Source: Pseudomonas berkeleyensis (lineage in GTDB: Bacteria; Pseudomonadota; Gammaproteobacteria; Pseudomonadales; Pseudomonadaceae). Taken from it: a stretch of DNA of 64,000 nucleotides. Shown here piece after piece: positions 24,476 to 32,722 of the stretch. The notes beneath the pieces were generated by a model. It was not told where the DNA came from. It worked only from the letters and a program-made list of their open reading frames with translations, and did not search any database. Location of the stretch: NCBI RefSeq assembly GCF_014109765.1, contig NZ_CP059139.1, forward strand, positions 1,736,001-1,800,000, written 5' to 3'. The position numbers and the translations under genes were made by a program. Numbering within the stretch: the stretch's first letter is position 1; the number at the start of each line of letters is the position of its first letter.

Positions 24476-25039
24476 CTAGTTTGAATCGGGCGTGCTGGCC
24501 AGGTACTGCGTGGTAGAAACCACGCTCGCATAGGCAAAGGCCAGCGCTGCCATGTAGGCCGCATGCACTTGAGTGGCCGCAATCGACTGGCCGTCGAATT
24601 CCTGGTCGCGCGTTGCGCAGGCGTCATGTACCACGGTGGTGGTGTAACCGAAGTCGCTGCTGGCACGTGCCGCGGCGTCGATGCACATGTGGCTCATGGC
24701 GCCGACCAGGGTGACCTGTTCGATACCCGCTTCATCGAGCAGTGCCTTGAGTTCGGTATCGAGAAAGGCGTTCACCTGGTGCTTGAGCACCACGGCTTCG
24801 TCCACCCGTGGCTGCACACTGGCATGAATGCGCGCGCCTTCGGATGCCGGGGTAAAGAAGGGCGCGTCGTCGCTCTGGAACTCGTGGCGTACGTGCACCA
24901 CCTTGTCGCCAGCCTTGCGCGCAGCCGCCAGGACGCGGGCGGCATTGTCGGCAGCCGCCTCCATGCCGTGCAGCGGCCATTTTCCGGCTTCGAAATAGTC
25001 GTTCTGGATGTCGATCAGTACCAAAGCACGCTTGCTCAT
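24476..25039 (-). CDS. Isochorismatase-family cysteine hydrolase
   Basis: A 187-residue hydrolase of the isochorismatase/nicotinamidase fold. The Asp-Lys-Cys triad is D10 (VLIDIQND), K86 (VVLKHQVNAF) and C119 (GAMSHMCIDAAARAS), as in members that hydrolyse small amides or imidic bonds. The ATG at 25039 has GAGAGC-like pairing upstream and gives the conserved KRALVLIDIQNDY start; longer in-frame sequence overlaps the divergent regulator gene. A GlxA-type regulator is transcribed divergently and probably controls it. Substrate unknown. Confidence 0.87.
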   Translation of the reverse strand: MSKRALVLIDIQNDYFEAGKWPLHGMEAAADNAARVLAAARKAGDKVVHVRHEFQSDDAPFFTPASEGARIHASVQPRVDEAVVLKHQVNAFLDTELKALLDEAGIEQVTLVGAMSHMCIDAAARASSDFGYTTTVVHDACATRDQEFDGQSIAATQVHAAYMAALAFAYASVVSTTQYLASTPDSN

Positions 25040-25133
25040 GTTGCTCTCCGTGGGATGATGTGGGGCAAACCTTATCGCTACGGCTGACGTTCGAGGATGG
25101 GCGAGGCCGACAATCTGCGGGGAAAAACTGACA

Positions 25134-26108
25134 ATGAGCGGGCGCTGCCTGGAAATCGGGCTGTTGCTGTATCCCGGTGTGCAACTGGCGGCGGTGTATG
25201 GCCTGGGCGATCTGTTCACGGTGGCCAACGATATGGCTGCCAGCCAGGAGCGTGAGGGTACGGATCGGCTGCGTGTCAGTCACTGGCAGATCGATGATGC
25301 AGGCAAGGTTCGGCGTGTATTCGACAGCCACCCGCAGGCCGAGGGTACGCCGCAGGTGGTGATCCTGCCGCCCTGTCTGGATGCTTCTGCTGGCTACGCG
25401 TTGGAGATGGCTTACTGCCGTTGGCTGGAGCGTCTGCATGCTTCAGGAGTGACGCTGGCATCGGTCTGTGCTGGCGCCTTTCCATTGGCCGAGGCGGGCC
25501 TGCTCGAGGGGCGTTCGGTGACCACTCACTGGGCTTTGGCGGGTGAGTTGGCAGAGCGTTATCCCAATGTGCAGGTCTTGCCCGAGCGGATGGTGGTCGA
25601 TGACGGCGACCTGATCACCGCAGGTGGCCTGATGGCCTGGACAGACCTCGGCCTGGCGCTGGTGACGCGGCTGCTCGGGCCGACCATCGCTGCCGAGACT
25701 GCCCGGTTTCTGGTGGTGGATCTCAACCGCGAGTCGCAACGCCAGTTCAGCAGCTTTGTGCCCAGCTTCGATCATGGCGATGCCGCGGTATTGAACGTCC
25801 AGCAATGGCTGCAGGGGCCAGCGATGGTCGAGGCGAATCTGGCTGGCATGGCCGCTCGCGCGGGATTGGGCGAGCGCACCTTTCTACGGCGCTTTCGCGC
25901 CGCCACCGGGTTGAAACCAACGGAATATTGCCAGCAACTACGGGTCAACAGAGCCCGCGACCTGTTGGAGCACAGCCGGCAAAGCATCGAGCAGGTGGCG
26001 TGGCAGGTGGGCTATCAAGACAGCGGGGCCTTTCGCAAGGTCTTCGCCCGGCTGGTGGGCTTGTCACCGGGCGATTACCGACGCCGTTTCGGGACGGCTG
26101 CGCGTTAG
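25134..26108 (+). CDS. GlxA-family AraC-type regulator with DJ-1-like sensor domain
   Basis: A 324-residue regulator. The N-terminal half (about 1-185) is a DJ-1/PfpI-like domain, with LEIGLLLYPGVQLAAVYG at the start and SVCAGAFPLAEAGLL holding the elbow cysteine; the C-terminal part (about 220-320) has two AraC helix-turn-helix motifs, LAGMAARAGLGERTFLRRF and VAWQVGYQDSGAFRKVF. Regulators of this class often control degradation of amines or amino-acid derivatives. It is divergent from the cysteine hydrolase with a 94-base shared gap, the likely target. It ends five bases from the convergent DUF1028 gene. Confidence 0.88.
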   Translation: MSGRCLEIGLLLYPGVQLAAVYGLGDLFTVANDMAASQEREGTDRLRVSHWQIDDAGKVRRVFDSHPQAEGTPQVVILPPCLDASAGYALEMAYCRWLERLHASGVTLASVCAGAFPLAEAGLLEGRSVTTHWALAGELAERYPNVQVLPERMVVDDGDLITAGGLMAWTDLGLALVTRLLGPTIAAETARFLVVDLNRESQRQFSSFVPSFDHGDAAVLNVQQWLQGPAMVEANLAGMAARAGLGERTFLRRFRAATGLKPTEYCQQLRVNRARDLLEHSRQSIEQVAWQVGYQDSGAFRKVFARLVGLSPGDYRRRFGTAAR

Positions 26109-26112
26109 GGTC

Positions 26113-26787
26113 TCAGACCGAGTCTTCCGCCGCCTTGCCCGCCGGATTCGCACGGGTTGGCATGGCGAGAATTTCCGGCAGCACGTCACGCGCGAATACT
26201 TCGTGCAGGCGCCGCAGCTCTGCTACCGGATCGAGGTGATGATCGACGCGGATGTCCCACAGTGGATACTGCTCGTGATCGACCACATAGATCACCGCCG
26301 AGGATTCGCCATGGCGATCACCGCCGTGTTCATCACCCGCGGCCAGGGCATCGATCAGGCGTTCGACCAGCGGCCTGGTTTCACCGAGGCGGAAGGTATC
26401 GGCTACGGCATCCAGCACCTGCGGGCCGACCAAACGATTGCCCTGTACGGAGAATTGCTCGCCGGCCAGTGAACCTGCCCAGGGAATGCATTTGTCGCCA
26501 GTCCAGCAGACGCTATCGCCGTGGCGATCGATCAACGCGCACTGGCGCAGTTCCATGCAGGGATCGGTGGTCATCAGCACGCTGAGTGCGGCAGGTGCCG
26601 AATAGCCTTGTCGCAGTAATTCCAGGCCGTCGAGGCCTAGGTAGGGATTGACCTGCGCCTGGGTCGCCACGGCACCTATGCCGGCGGCCGCATGACTGAG
26701 CAACTTGCCCACGGCAGGCATGGCAGTGGCGGCGGCGACGCCGAATTGGCCGGTACGGGGGCAGCGAGCGATGATGGAAAAGGTCAT
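26113..26787 (-). CDS. DUF1028 family protein (Ntn-hydrolase-like)
   Basis: A 224-residue DUF1028 protein. The family start is visible: MTFSIIARCPRTGQFGVAAATAMPAVG, then GIGAVATQAQVNPYLGLDGLELL and HGDSVCWTGDKCIPWAG, as in proteins thought to have an Ntn-hydrolase fold and often fused or linked to peptidase-type enzymes. No activity has been assigned to this family that I can name with confidence. It lies downstream of the fumarase gene on the same strand, but a terminator at 26858-26890 separates them. Confidence 0.85.
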   Translation of the reverse strand: MTFSIIARCPRTGQFGVAAATAMPAVGKLLSHAAAGIGAVATQAQVNPYLGLDGLELLRQGYSAPAALSVLMTTDPCMELRQCALIDRHGDSVCWTGDKCIPWAGSLAGEQFSVQGNRLVGPQVLDAVADTFRLGETRPLVERLIDALAAGDEHGGDRHGESSAVIYVVDHEQYPLWDIRVDHHLDPVAELRRLHEVFARDVLPEILAMPTRANPAGKAAEDSV

Positions 26788-26857
26788 GGCGTCTCCTTTT
26801 TCGGCTTAGGCCACGCGTTTGCCGCCATCGTTCCGTTTTGCTCGTTCTCAACTGCCG

Positions 26858-26890
26858 AAAACGCAGAAGCCCGGCACAGGGCCGGGCTTC
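26858..26890 (-). terminator. Intrinsic terminator after the fumarase gene
   Basis: On the minus strand GAAGCCCGGC-CCTGT-GCCGGGCTTC forms a perfect 10-base-pair stem (26866-26890) followed by TGCGTTTT. It lies 20 bases past the fumarase stop codon. Confidence 0.8.
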
Positions 26891-26909
26891 CGCTTGCAAC
26901 TGGAGCGGA

Positions 26910-28433
26910 TTACTTCACTTCCACCGCCAGGCTTTCGGCGATCTTCTTGTTCCAGATCGCAGGGCCGGTGATGTGTACCGATTCGCCGTTGCTGTCGACG
27001 GCAACGGTGACTGGCATGTCTTTGACCTCGAACTCGTAGATCGCTTCCATGCCCAGCTCGGCGAACGCCAGCACCTTGGACTTCTTGATCGCCTGGGCCA
27101 CCAGGTAGGCGGCGCCGCCGACGGCCATCAGGTACACGGCCTTGTTGTCCTTGATCGCTTCGATGGCGGTCGGACCGCGCTCGGATTTGCCGATCATGCC
27201 CAGCAGGCCGGTTTGTTCGAGGATCTGGCGAGTGAATTTGTCCATCCGCGTGGCGGTGGTCGGGCCGGCTGGGCCTACCACTTCGTCGCCGATCGGATCG
27301 ACCGGGCCCACGTAATAGATGAAGCGGCCTTTCAGGTCGACCGGCAGTTCTTCACCCTTGTTGAGCATCTCGACCATGCGCTTGTGCGCGGCGTCGCGAC
27401 CGGTGAGCATCTTGCCGTTGAGCAGGATGGTCTCGCCCGGCTTCCAGCTCTGCACGTCTTCCGGAGTCAGGGTGTCGAGGTCGACGCGGCGCGCCGACGG
27501 GCCGGCTTCCCAGACGATTTCCGGGTAGGCGTCCAAATCCGGTGCTTCCAGCTCGGCAGGACCGGAGCCATCGAGCACGAAGTGGGCGTGGCGGGTGGCG
27601 GCGCAGTTGGGGATCATGCACACCGGCAACGAAGCGGCGTGGGTCGGATAATCCATGATCTTGACGTCGAGCACGGTAGTCAGGCCACCGAGGCCCTGGG
27701 CACCAATGCCCAGCTGGTTGACCTTCTCGAACAGCTCCAGGCGGATCTCTTCGATGCGGTTCTGCGGGCCACGGGCCTGCAGTTCGTGGATGTCGATGTG
27801 CTCCATGAGCACTTCCTTGGCCATCACCGCAGCCTTCTCGGCGGTACCGCCGATGCCGATGCCGAGCATGCCGGGCGGGCACCAGCCGGCGCCCATGGTC
27901 GGCACGGTCTTCAGAACCCAGTCGACGATCGAGTCGGATGGATTGAGCATGGCCATCTTCGACTTGTTCTCGGAGCCGCCGCCCTTGGCCGCGACGTCCA
28001 CTTCCACCTTGTCACCAGGGACGATGGAGTAGTGGATGACGGCCGGGGTGTTGTCCTTGGTGTTCTTGCGGGCACCGGCCGGGTCGGCCAGGATCGAGGC
28101 GCGCAGCACGTTCTCGGGCAGGTTGTAGGCGCGACGTACGCCTTCATTGATCATGTCGTCGACGCTCATGGTGGCGCCGTCCCAGCGCACGTCCATGCCG
28201 ACCTTGATGAACACGGTGACAATGCCGGTGTCCTGGCAGATCGGGCGATGGCCGGTGGCGCACATGCGCGAGTTGATCAGGATCTGCGCCATGGAGTCGC
28301 GCGCGGCCGGGGACTCTTCCTTCAGGTAGGCTTCGTGCATCGCCTGGATGAAGTCGACGGGGTGGTAATAGGAGATGAACTGCAGGGCGTCGGCGACGCT
28401 CTGAATCAGGTCGTCCTGCTTGATCACGGTCAT
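26910..28433 (-). CDS. Fumarate hydratase, class I (iron-sulphur)
   Basis: Interconverts fumarate and malate in the TCA cycle. The 507-residue length and motifs are those of the oxygen-sensitive [4Fe-4S] FumA/FumB type: cluster cysteines appear in PICQDTG (about residue 65), MIPNCAATRHAHF and AGWCPPGMLGIGIGGTAEK, and the C-terminal beta domain has GPAGPTTATRMD. The neighbour on the right is the sadC-position diguanylate cyclase, divergent, as at PA4333/PA4332 in PAO1. The start ATG at 28433 gives MTVIKQDDLIQSV, standard for the family. The leader holds a strong inverted repeat at 28536-28559. Confidence 0.93.
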   Translation of the reverse strand: MTVIKQDDLIQSVADALQFISYYHPVDFIQAMHEAYLKEESPAARDSMAQILINSRMCATGHRPICQDTGIVTVFIKVGMDVRWDGATMSVDDMINEGVRRAYNLPENVLRASILADPAGARKNTKDNTPAVIHYSIVPGDKVEVDVAAKGGGSENKSKMAMLNPSDSIVDWVLKTVPTMGAGWCPPGMLGIGIGGTAEKAAVMAKEVLMEHIDIHELQARGPQNRIEEIRLELFEKVNQLGIGAQGLGGLTTVLDVKIMDYPTHAASLPVCMIPNCAATRHAHFVLDGSGPAELEAPDLDAYPEIVWEAGPSARRVDLDTLTPEDVQSWKPGETILLNGKMLTGRDAAHKRMVEMLNKGEELPVDLKGRFIYYVGPVDPIGDEVVGPAGPTTATRMDKFTRQILEQTGLLGMIGKSERGPTAIEAIKDNKAVYLMAVGGAAYLVAQAIKKSKVLAFAELGMEAIYEFEVKDMPVTVAVDSNGESVHITGPAIWNKKIAESLAVEVK

Positions 28434-28732
28434 TGGGGCGCTCCTCTATCAGGGAACATCTATAAGGAAGCGCCGAATCTTGACCCGGCGCAGCGGCAAA
28501 AGGGCATCTCCAGAAAACTACCTCGGCTGCGGCGTAGCGCTTGGCCTTAGCCAAGCGCTGCATCGTTGTGCTTTCTAGAGCGACCAAAAAGGCGCGGCAG
28601 TATAACTCGCCAGCCGCGACGGGCACAGCCGCCGAAGGTCGATGGTCAGGGCTGTGGGCGGTTATCGGCGGCCTAGGCTTTTTGTGATCACGGGGGTAGA
28701 GTACGGCAAGATGCCAGTATGGGACGGAGCCC
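28434..28732. other. Divergent intergenic region between fumarase and sadC-like gene
   Basis: A 299-base gap without a credible open reading frame. It must hold two divergent promoters. The only notable structure is the perfect inverted repeat at 28536-28559, flanked by a weaker extension (CCAGAAA on the left against TTTCTAG on the right) that could make a longer hairpin in the fumarase leader. Confidence 0.6.
28536..28559. promoter_or_regulatory. Perfect 10-base inverted repeat in the fumarase leader
   Basis: AGCGCTTGGC-CTTA-GCCAAGCGCT. It could be an RNA hairpin in the fumarase 5' leader (about 100 bases before its start) or a dyad operator. Which of these is not decidable here. Confidence 0.5.
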
Positions 28733-29860
28733 ATGAGCTCAACGACTCGCCGGGGAACGCAACGCAGCCTGCAGAACCTTCTGCTCAAACGCTTCGCCAT
28801 GGCCTTCGCTTCCTACGCGATGATGGCGCTCGTCTGCTGGTTTGCCGTGTTCAACGGTCTCTTTCTCGGTTCGGTCAGCACCGCTGCCTGGCTGACGCTC
28901 GGTGTATTCGGCAGCCAACTGGTGTTCCTCTGGCTGTTTCTCTCCGGGCGTAATCTGCGTTTCGACGATCCCAGCCTGACCGAAGCCCAGGTGCTGGTGG
29001 CGTTGGCCTGGCAACCACCGGTGCTGGCGTTCTTCGACAGTGCCCGTGGCAGCATGCTGGTGTTCTACATATTGATCCTGCTGTTCGGCGTATTCCAATT
29101 GCCGCCGCGGGTATTCGTGCGCTGCGCTGCTTTTGCGTTCTTCGGTTTCACCGCGATGGTGCTGATCGAGGCCTATCGCATGCAACTGGTCGACCCGAGC
29201 ATGGCCTGGCTGCAGGTGTGGGTGCTGTTCATCATGCTGGTCTGGTTGTGCCTGTTTTCCAGCTACGTACAGGCGATGCGCAAGCGCATGCGTCAGCGCC
29301 GCTTCGCCCTGCAGGCGCACCAGGACACGCTGCGTGGGATGATGCGCCAGCTCGAGGATCTGGTCGCCACAGACGAGTTAACTGGCCTGTTCAATCGCCG
29401 CCACTTCCTGCGCCTGGCCAGCCGTGAGTTGCAGCACATGGGCAATGGGCGGCAACATGGCCTGGCATTGATCGATCTGGATCATTTCAAGCGGATCAAT
29501 GATGCTCATGGCCATGCCGCAGGCGACCGCGTATTGCAGACCTTCGCCGCTGTGGCCCGCGCCTGTCTGCGTGACGGCGACATCATTGCCCGCTATGGCG
29601 GCGAGGAGTTCGTCCTGTTGTTGCCCAATACCGATGCTGACCAGTTCACCGCTTGTTGCGAACGTCTGCGTGAGGCCTTCGCCACGGCCGAGCCAGTGGG
29701 CGTGAACGTGGAGAATCTCAGCCTGTCCGCCGGTATGACCCTGTTGTGCGCTGACGATGATCTCGACGAGGCTCTGCAGCGTGCCGACCAGGCGCTTTAC
29801 CAGGCCAAGCGCGGCGGCCGTAATCGTTGTGATGCCAGCTGGGAGGGTGCCGGTGCCTGA
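28733..29860 (+). CDS. sadC: Membrane diguanylate cyclase at the sadC position
   Basis: Makes cyclic-di-GMP from two GTP at the inner membrane. The 375-residue protein has about five membrane helices between residues 20 and 178, then a GGDEF domain (about 205-370). The active-site motif is GGEEF at 289-293 and the inhibitory I-site RDGD at 280-283, five residues before it, so both catalysis and product feedback should work. Neighbours on both sides match PA4333 and PA4331 of PAO1, where this gene is sadC, a promoter of biofilm formation. It appears shorter than the PAO1 protein as I recall it. GGAG precedes the ATG. Confidence 0.82.
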   Translation: MSSTTRRGTQRSLQNLLLKRFAMAFASYAMMALVCWFAVFNGLFLGSVSTAAWLTLGVFGSQLVFLWLFLSGRNLRFDDPSLTEAQVLVALAWQPPVLAFFDSARGSMLVFYILILLFGVFQLPPRVFVRCAAFAFFGFTAMVLIEAYRMQLVDPSMAWLQVWVLFIMLVWLCLFSSYVQAMRKRMRQRRFALQAHQDTLRGMMRQLEDLVATDELTGLFNRRHFLRLASRELQHMGNGRQHGLALIDLDHFKRINDAHGHAAGDRVLQTFAAVARACLRDGDIIARYGGEEFVLLLPNTDADQFTACCERLREAFATAEPVGVNVENLSLSAGMTLLCADDDLDEALQRADQALYQAKRGGRNRCDASWEGAGA

Positions 29861-30791
29861 GTTGCGCGTGGGCACCCAGCAACTGCAGGTGGCCAGCCAG
29901 AGCAATCTGCTCGATGCCTTGTTGGCGGGCGGTGTTGCCGTGCCTTACAGCTGTCGCGCTGGCAGTTGTCATGCCTGCCTGGTGCGTTGCGTGGCGGGGG
30001 AGCCGCTGGATCGCCAGCCCGAGGCGCTGGCACTCGACAAGCGAGCCGAGGGTTGGCGTCTGGCCTGTCAGTGCCTGGTAGTGGATGACCTCGAAGTCGA
30101 GCCGTTCGATCCGCAGCGCGATGGTATTGGCGCTCAGGTCGTCGCCCTGGACTGGCCCAGCTCGCATGTGCTGCGTCTGCGCTTGAAGCCGGTTCGCGCG
30201 CTACGTTACCGCGCCGGACAGCACGTGGTGCTGTGGAACGCTGACGGCGTAGCGCGGCCTTATTCGCTGGCCAGCTTGCCGGGCGAGGACGAATGGCTGG
30301 AGTTTCATATCGATTGCCGCCTGCCAGGCGCCTTCAGCGATGCTGCCCGTCATCTGCAGGTTGGCGACAGCCTGCGTCTGGGGGAACTGCGGGGTGGTGC
30401 GTTGCATTACGACCCGGACTGGCAGGCGCGGCCGCTCTGGCTGCTGGCCGCGGGTACCGGTCTGGCGCCCCTGTATGGCGTGCTGCGCGAAGCGCTACGC
30501 CAGGAGCACGGCGGCGCCATTCGCCTTCTGCATGTCGCTCATGAGCCTGCCGAGCATTACCTGGCCCAGGAACTTCAGGCATTGTGCGACGCACATCCGC
30601 AACTGCAGGTCGAACAGGTAACGGCGGCGCAGTTGCCGGCTGCTTTGGCCGAACTGCGCCTTGTTTCCCGTCAGACCCTCGCCTTACTCTGCGGCCATCC
30701 TTCGACGGTCGACAGCTTCGCGCGGCGCCTCTACATGGCCGGTTTGCCGCGCAGCCAGATGCTCGCCGACGTCTTTCTGACCCGCGTATAG
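29853..30791 (+). CDS. 2Fe-2S ferredoxin-linked NAD(P)H oxidoreductase
   Basis: A 312-residue flavoprotein of the phenol-hydroxylase-reductase type. The N-terminal plant-type [2Fe-2S] domain has C34-x4-C39-x2-C42 (SCRAGSCHAC) and a fourth ligand at C72 or C74; then an FAD domain with RPYSLASLP (flavin-binding RxYS) and an NAD(P) domain with LLAAGTGLAPLYGVLRE. Start: a GTG at 29853 is chosen because GGGAGG sits six bases upstream; an in-frame ATG at 29832 is an alternative. The start overlaps the cyclase stop. It matches PA4331 by position; electron acceptor unknown. Confidence 0.85.
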   Translation: MPELRVGTQQLQVASQSNLLDALLAGGVAVPYSCRAGSCHACLVRCVAGEPLDRQPEALALDKRAEGWRLACQCLVVDDLEVEPFDPQRDGIGAQVVALDWPSSHVLRLRLKPVRALRYRAGQHVVLWNADGVARPYSLASLPGEDEWLEFHIDCRLPGAFSDAARHLQVGDSLRLGELRGGALHYDPDWQARPLWLLAAGTGLAPLYGVLREALRQEHGGAIRLLHVAHEPAEHYLAQELQALCDAHPQLQVEQVTAAQLPAALAELRLVSRQTLALLCGHPSTVDSFARRLYMAGLPRSQMLADVFLTRV

Positions 30792-30840
30792 CGTGGCTGC
30801 GCCATACGCACCAATGCCGGTGCGCGTGGCGCACCCTACG
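30791..30840. repeat. Paired REP-like element
   Basis: GCGTGGCTGCGCCATACGCACC (30791-30812, degenerate) faces GGTGCGCGTGGCGCACCCTACG (30819-30840). It fills the whole gap between the reductase stop and the hydratase ribosome-binding site, which begins at the end of the repeat (CTACGGAG). Confidence 0.75.
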
Positions 30841-30850
30841 GAGCTTCGGC

Positions 30851-31624
30851 ATGAGCGAACACCTGCATATCGAACGTGATCGCGGTCTACTGACCCTGCG
30901 CATGCAGCGGCCGGACAAGAAGAACGCGCTGACCCGTGCCATGTATGCCGGTATGGCCGACGTGCTGGACGAGGCGGATCAGGACAGTTCGGTGCGCGTG
31001 GTCTTGTTGACCGGCGGCGAGGATTGCTTCACCAGCGGCAATGACCTGGCCGACTTCCTTCAGGCGCCTCCCTCCGGTTTGAACAGTGAAGTGTTCCACT
31101 TCATGCGTGCGCTGTTCGACTTTTCCAAACCGGTGGTCGCTGCCGTAGCCGGCCCGGCTGTCGGGATTGGAACCACGCTGCTGCTGCACTGCGACCTGGT
31201 CTACGTCAGCCGCAGTGCGCAGTTGAGGATGCCCTTCGTCAATCTCGGCCTGTGCCCTGAATACGGTTCCAGCCTGATTCTGCCGCGTCTGCTCGGGCAT
31301 GCACGGGCGGCTGAATTGCTGCTGCTTGGCGAGAGCTTCTCTGGAGCGCAAGCCGCCGAGTGGGGGATCGCGAATCAGGTTCTGGATGATGGCGCCGCGA
31401 CTCTGGCCATGGCCCGCGAGATGGCTGAGCGCTTTCTCGAACTCCCGCCTTCGGCAGTGCTCGACAGCAAGCGCCTGATGCGCGCGCCGGGGCGTGAGGA
31501 ACTGCGCAAGGTGATCGAGGAGGAGGGCGCTCTGTTCGGTCAGCGACTACGTTCGCCTGAGGCCATCGAGGCACTATCGGCCTTCATGCAGCGCAGAAAA
31601 CCGGACTTTTCCAGGTTCGGCTGA
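30851..31624 (+). CDS. Enoyl-CoA hydratase/isomerase family protein
   Basis: A 257-residue crotonase-fold protein at the PA4330 position. Oxyanion-hole segments are CFTSGNDLADFL and AVAGPAVGIGTTLLLHCDLVY. The first hydratase glutamate is absent (GIGTTLL), while a glutamate occurs later in LGLCPEYGSS, the position used by delta3-delta2-enoyl-CoA isomerases; isomerase activity is therefore more likely than hydration. ATG at 30851 is preceded by GGAG, created at the edge of the upstream REP-like repeat. A strong terminator follows at 31698. Confidence 0.85.
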   Translation: MSEHLHIERDRGLLTLRMQRPDKKNALTRAMYAGMADVLDEADQDSSVRVVLLTGGEDCFTSGNDLADFLQAPPSGLNSEVFHFMRALFDFSKPVVAAVAGPAVGIGTTLLLHCDLVYVSRSAQLRMPFVNLGLCPEYGSSLILPRLLGHARAAELLLLGESFSGAQAAEWGIANQVLDDGAATLAMAREMAERFLELPPSAVLDSKRLMRAPGREELRKVIEEEGALFGQRLRSPEAIEALSAFMQRRKPDFSRFG

Positions 31625-31634
31625 GCGCATCCAT

Positions 31635-31681
31635 GTAGGGTGCGCTGTGCACACCAGACTCTCGGTGCTGGCGCAGCCTAC
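31635..31681. repeat. Paired REP-like element, degenerate
   Basis: GTAGGGTGCGCTGTGCACACC (31635-31655) faces GGTGCTGGCGCAGCCTAC (31664-31681). It starts ten bases after the hydratase stop codon and lies just upstream of an intrinsic terminator. Confidence 0.7.
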
Positions 31682-31697
31682 GCAGACCCCAAATAGA

Positions 31698-31733
31698 AAC
31701 GCCGCGACTGCTAGGCACGATCGCGGCGTTTTT
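31698..31733 (+). terminator. Intrinsic terminator of the sadC-reductase-hydratase run
   Basis: AACGCCGCGA (31698-31707) pairs perfectly with TCGCGGCGTT (31721-31730), followed by TTT to give a run of five T residues from 31729. It serves the plus-strand genes ending at 31624. Confidence 0.85.
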
Positions 31734-31793
31734 CGGTGAAGGCAACCCTGACGCACTCGGAAAGAAGTGCGCCAAAACCGGCGGGCCCAGCCT

Positions 31794-31973
31794 TCAGATG
31801 TCGAAGTCGTATTCGGCCAGCTGCTTGTGCAGGCGACGTTCTTCGAGGAAGTTGTCGATGATGCGGCGCTTGGTCAGATTGGTCTTGGCGACTTCCACCG
31901 CAGGCTCGGCATTGTCTGCATCGTCCGCGACAAAGTCTTCGTCCAGCTCGAGATCTTCTTTGTCAGTGCTCAT
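31794..31973 (-). CDS. PA3496-family small acidic protein
   Basis: A 59-residue protein with an acidic first half (STDKEDLELDEDFVADDADNAEPAVEV) and a basic, helical second half (KTNLTKRRIIDNFLEERRLHKQLAEYDFDI). It matches the PA3496 family, described as a putative envelope-integrity protein, and has the same position next to nth. The ATG at 31973 follows GGAG; the longer in-frame start at 32012 adds residues not found in the family. The role is not known. Confidence 0.8.
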   Translation of the reverse strand: MSTDKEDLELDEDFVADDADNAEPAVEVAKTNLTKRRIIDNFLEERRLHKQLAEYDFDI

Positions 31974-32083
31974 CTTTTCACTCCAGGCCAGCTCTAGGGG
32001 CCATTTGCGCACCTTATAGCGACAAAAATAGGGCGGGTAAAAAAGATTTTTTCAATCAGAAGATCGCTGAATTCTATAGCCAA

Positions 32084-32722
32084 TCAATCGTCGGAGGTCT
32101 TGGCCTTGTACTCGCACAGGTCCTCGATACGGCAGGCGCCACAGCGGGGTTTGCGCGCCACGCAGACGTAGCGTCCATGCAGTATCAGCCAGTGGTGCGC
32201 ATCCAGCAGATAATCCTTGGGCACGAACTTGAGCAGCTTCTTCTCTACCTCCACCACGTTCTTGCCTGGGGCGATGCCGGTGCGATTGCTGACGCGGAAA
32301 ATATGCGTGTCCACCGCCATGGCCAACTGGCGGAAAGCGGTATTGAGCACCACGTTGGCGGTCTTGCGGCCGACGCCGGGCAGCGCTTCGAGATCCTCGC
32401 GGTTGTCGGGCACCTGGCTGCCGTGCTTCTCGATGAGGATACGGCAGGCTTCGATGACGTTCTTCGCCTTGCTGTTGTACAGGCCGATGGTCTTGATGTA
32501 CTCGGACAGTCCTTCGACGCCCAGGGCGTAGATGGCCTCCGGTGTGTTGGCGACCGGGAACAGTTTGGCGGTGGCCTTGTTGACGCTGACGTCGGTGGCC
32601 TGGGCTGACAGCGTGACTGCCACCAGCAACTCGAACGGCGTGGTGTAGGCGAGTTCGGTCATGGGTTCCGGATTGTCTTCATGCAGACGACGGAAGATTT
32701 CGAGGCGTTTGGCGGCATTCAT
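32084..32722 (-). CDS. nth: Endonuclease III
   Basis: DNA glycosylase/AP lyase that removes oxidised pyrimidines in base-excision repair. The 212-residue protein has the helix-hairpin-helix LEALPGVGRKTANVVL with the catalytic lysine, the catalytic aspartate in AVDTHIFRVSNR, and the C-terminal [4Fe-4S] motif C-x6-C-x2-C-x5-C (CVARKPRCGACRIEDLC). Its start overlaps the rnfE stop by ATGA, so it is the last gene of the rnf operon, the common arrangement in gamma-proteobacteria. Confidence 0.97.
   Translation of the reverse strand: MNAAKRLEIFRRLHEDNPEPMTELAYTTPFELLVAVTLSAQATDVSVNKATAKLFPVANTPEAIYALGVEGLSEYIKTIGLYNSKAKNVIEACRILIEKHGSQVPDNREDLEALPGVGRKTANVVLNTAFRQLAMAVDTHIFRVSNRTGIAPGKNVVEVEKKLLKFVPKDYLLDAHHWLILHGRYVCVARKPRCGACRIEDLCEYKAKTSDD

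Noticed and set aside
26838..28550. 570-codon open frame on the plus strand
   Set aside because: It lies wholly antisense to the class I fumarase gene; its translation is His/Gly/Val-rich with no family similarity, as expected for a high-GC shadow frame.
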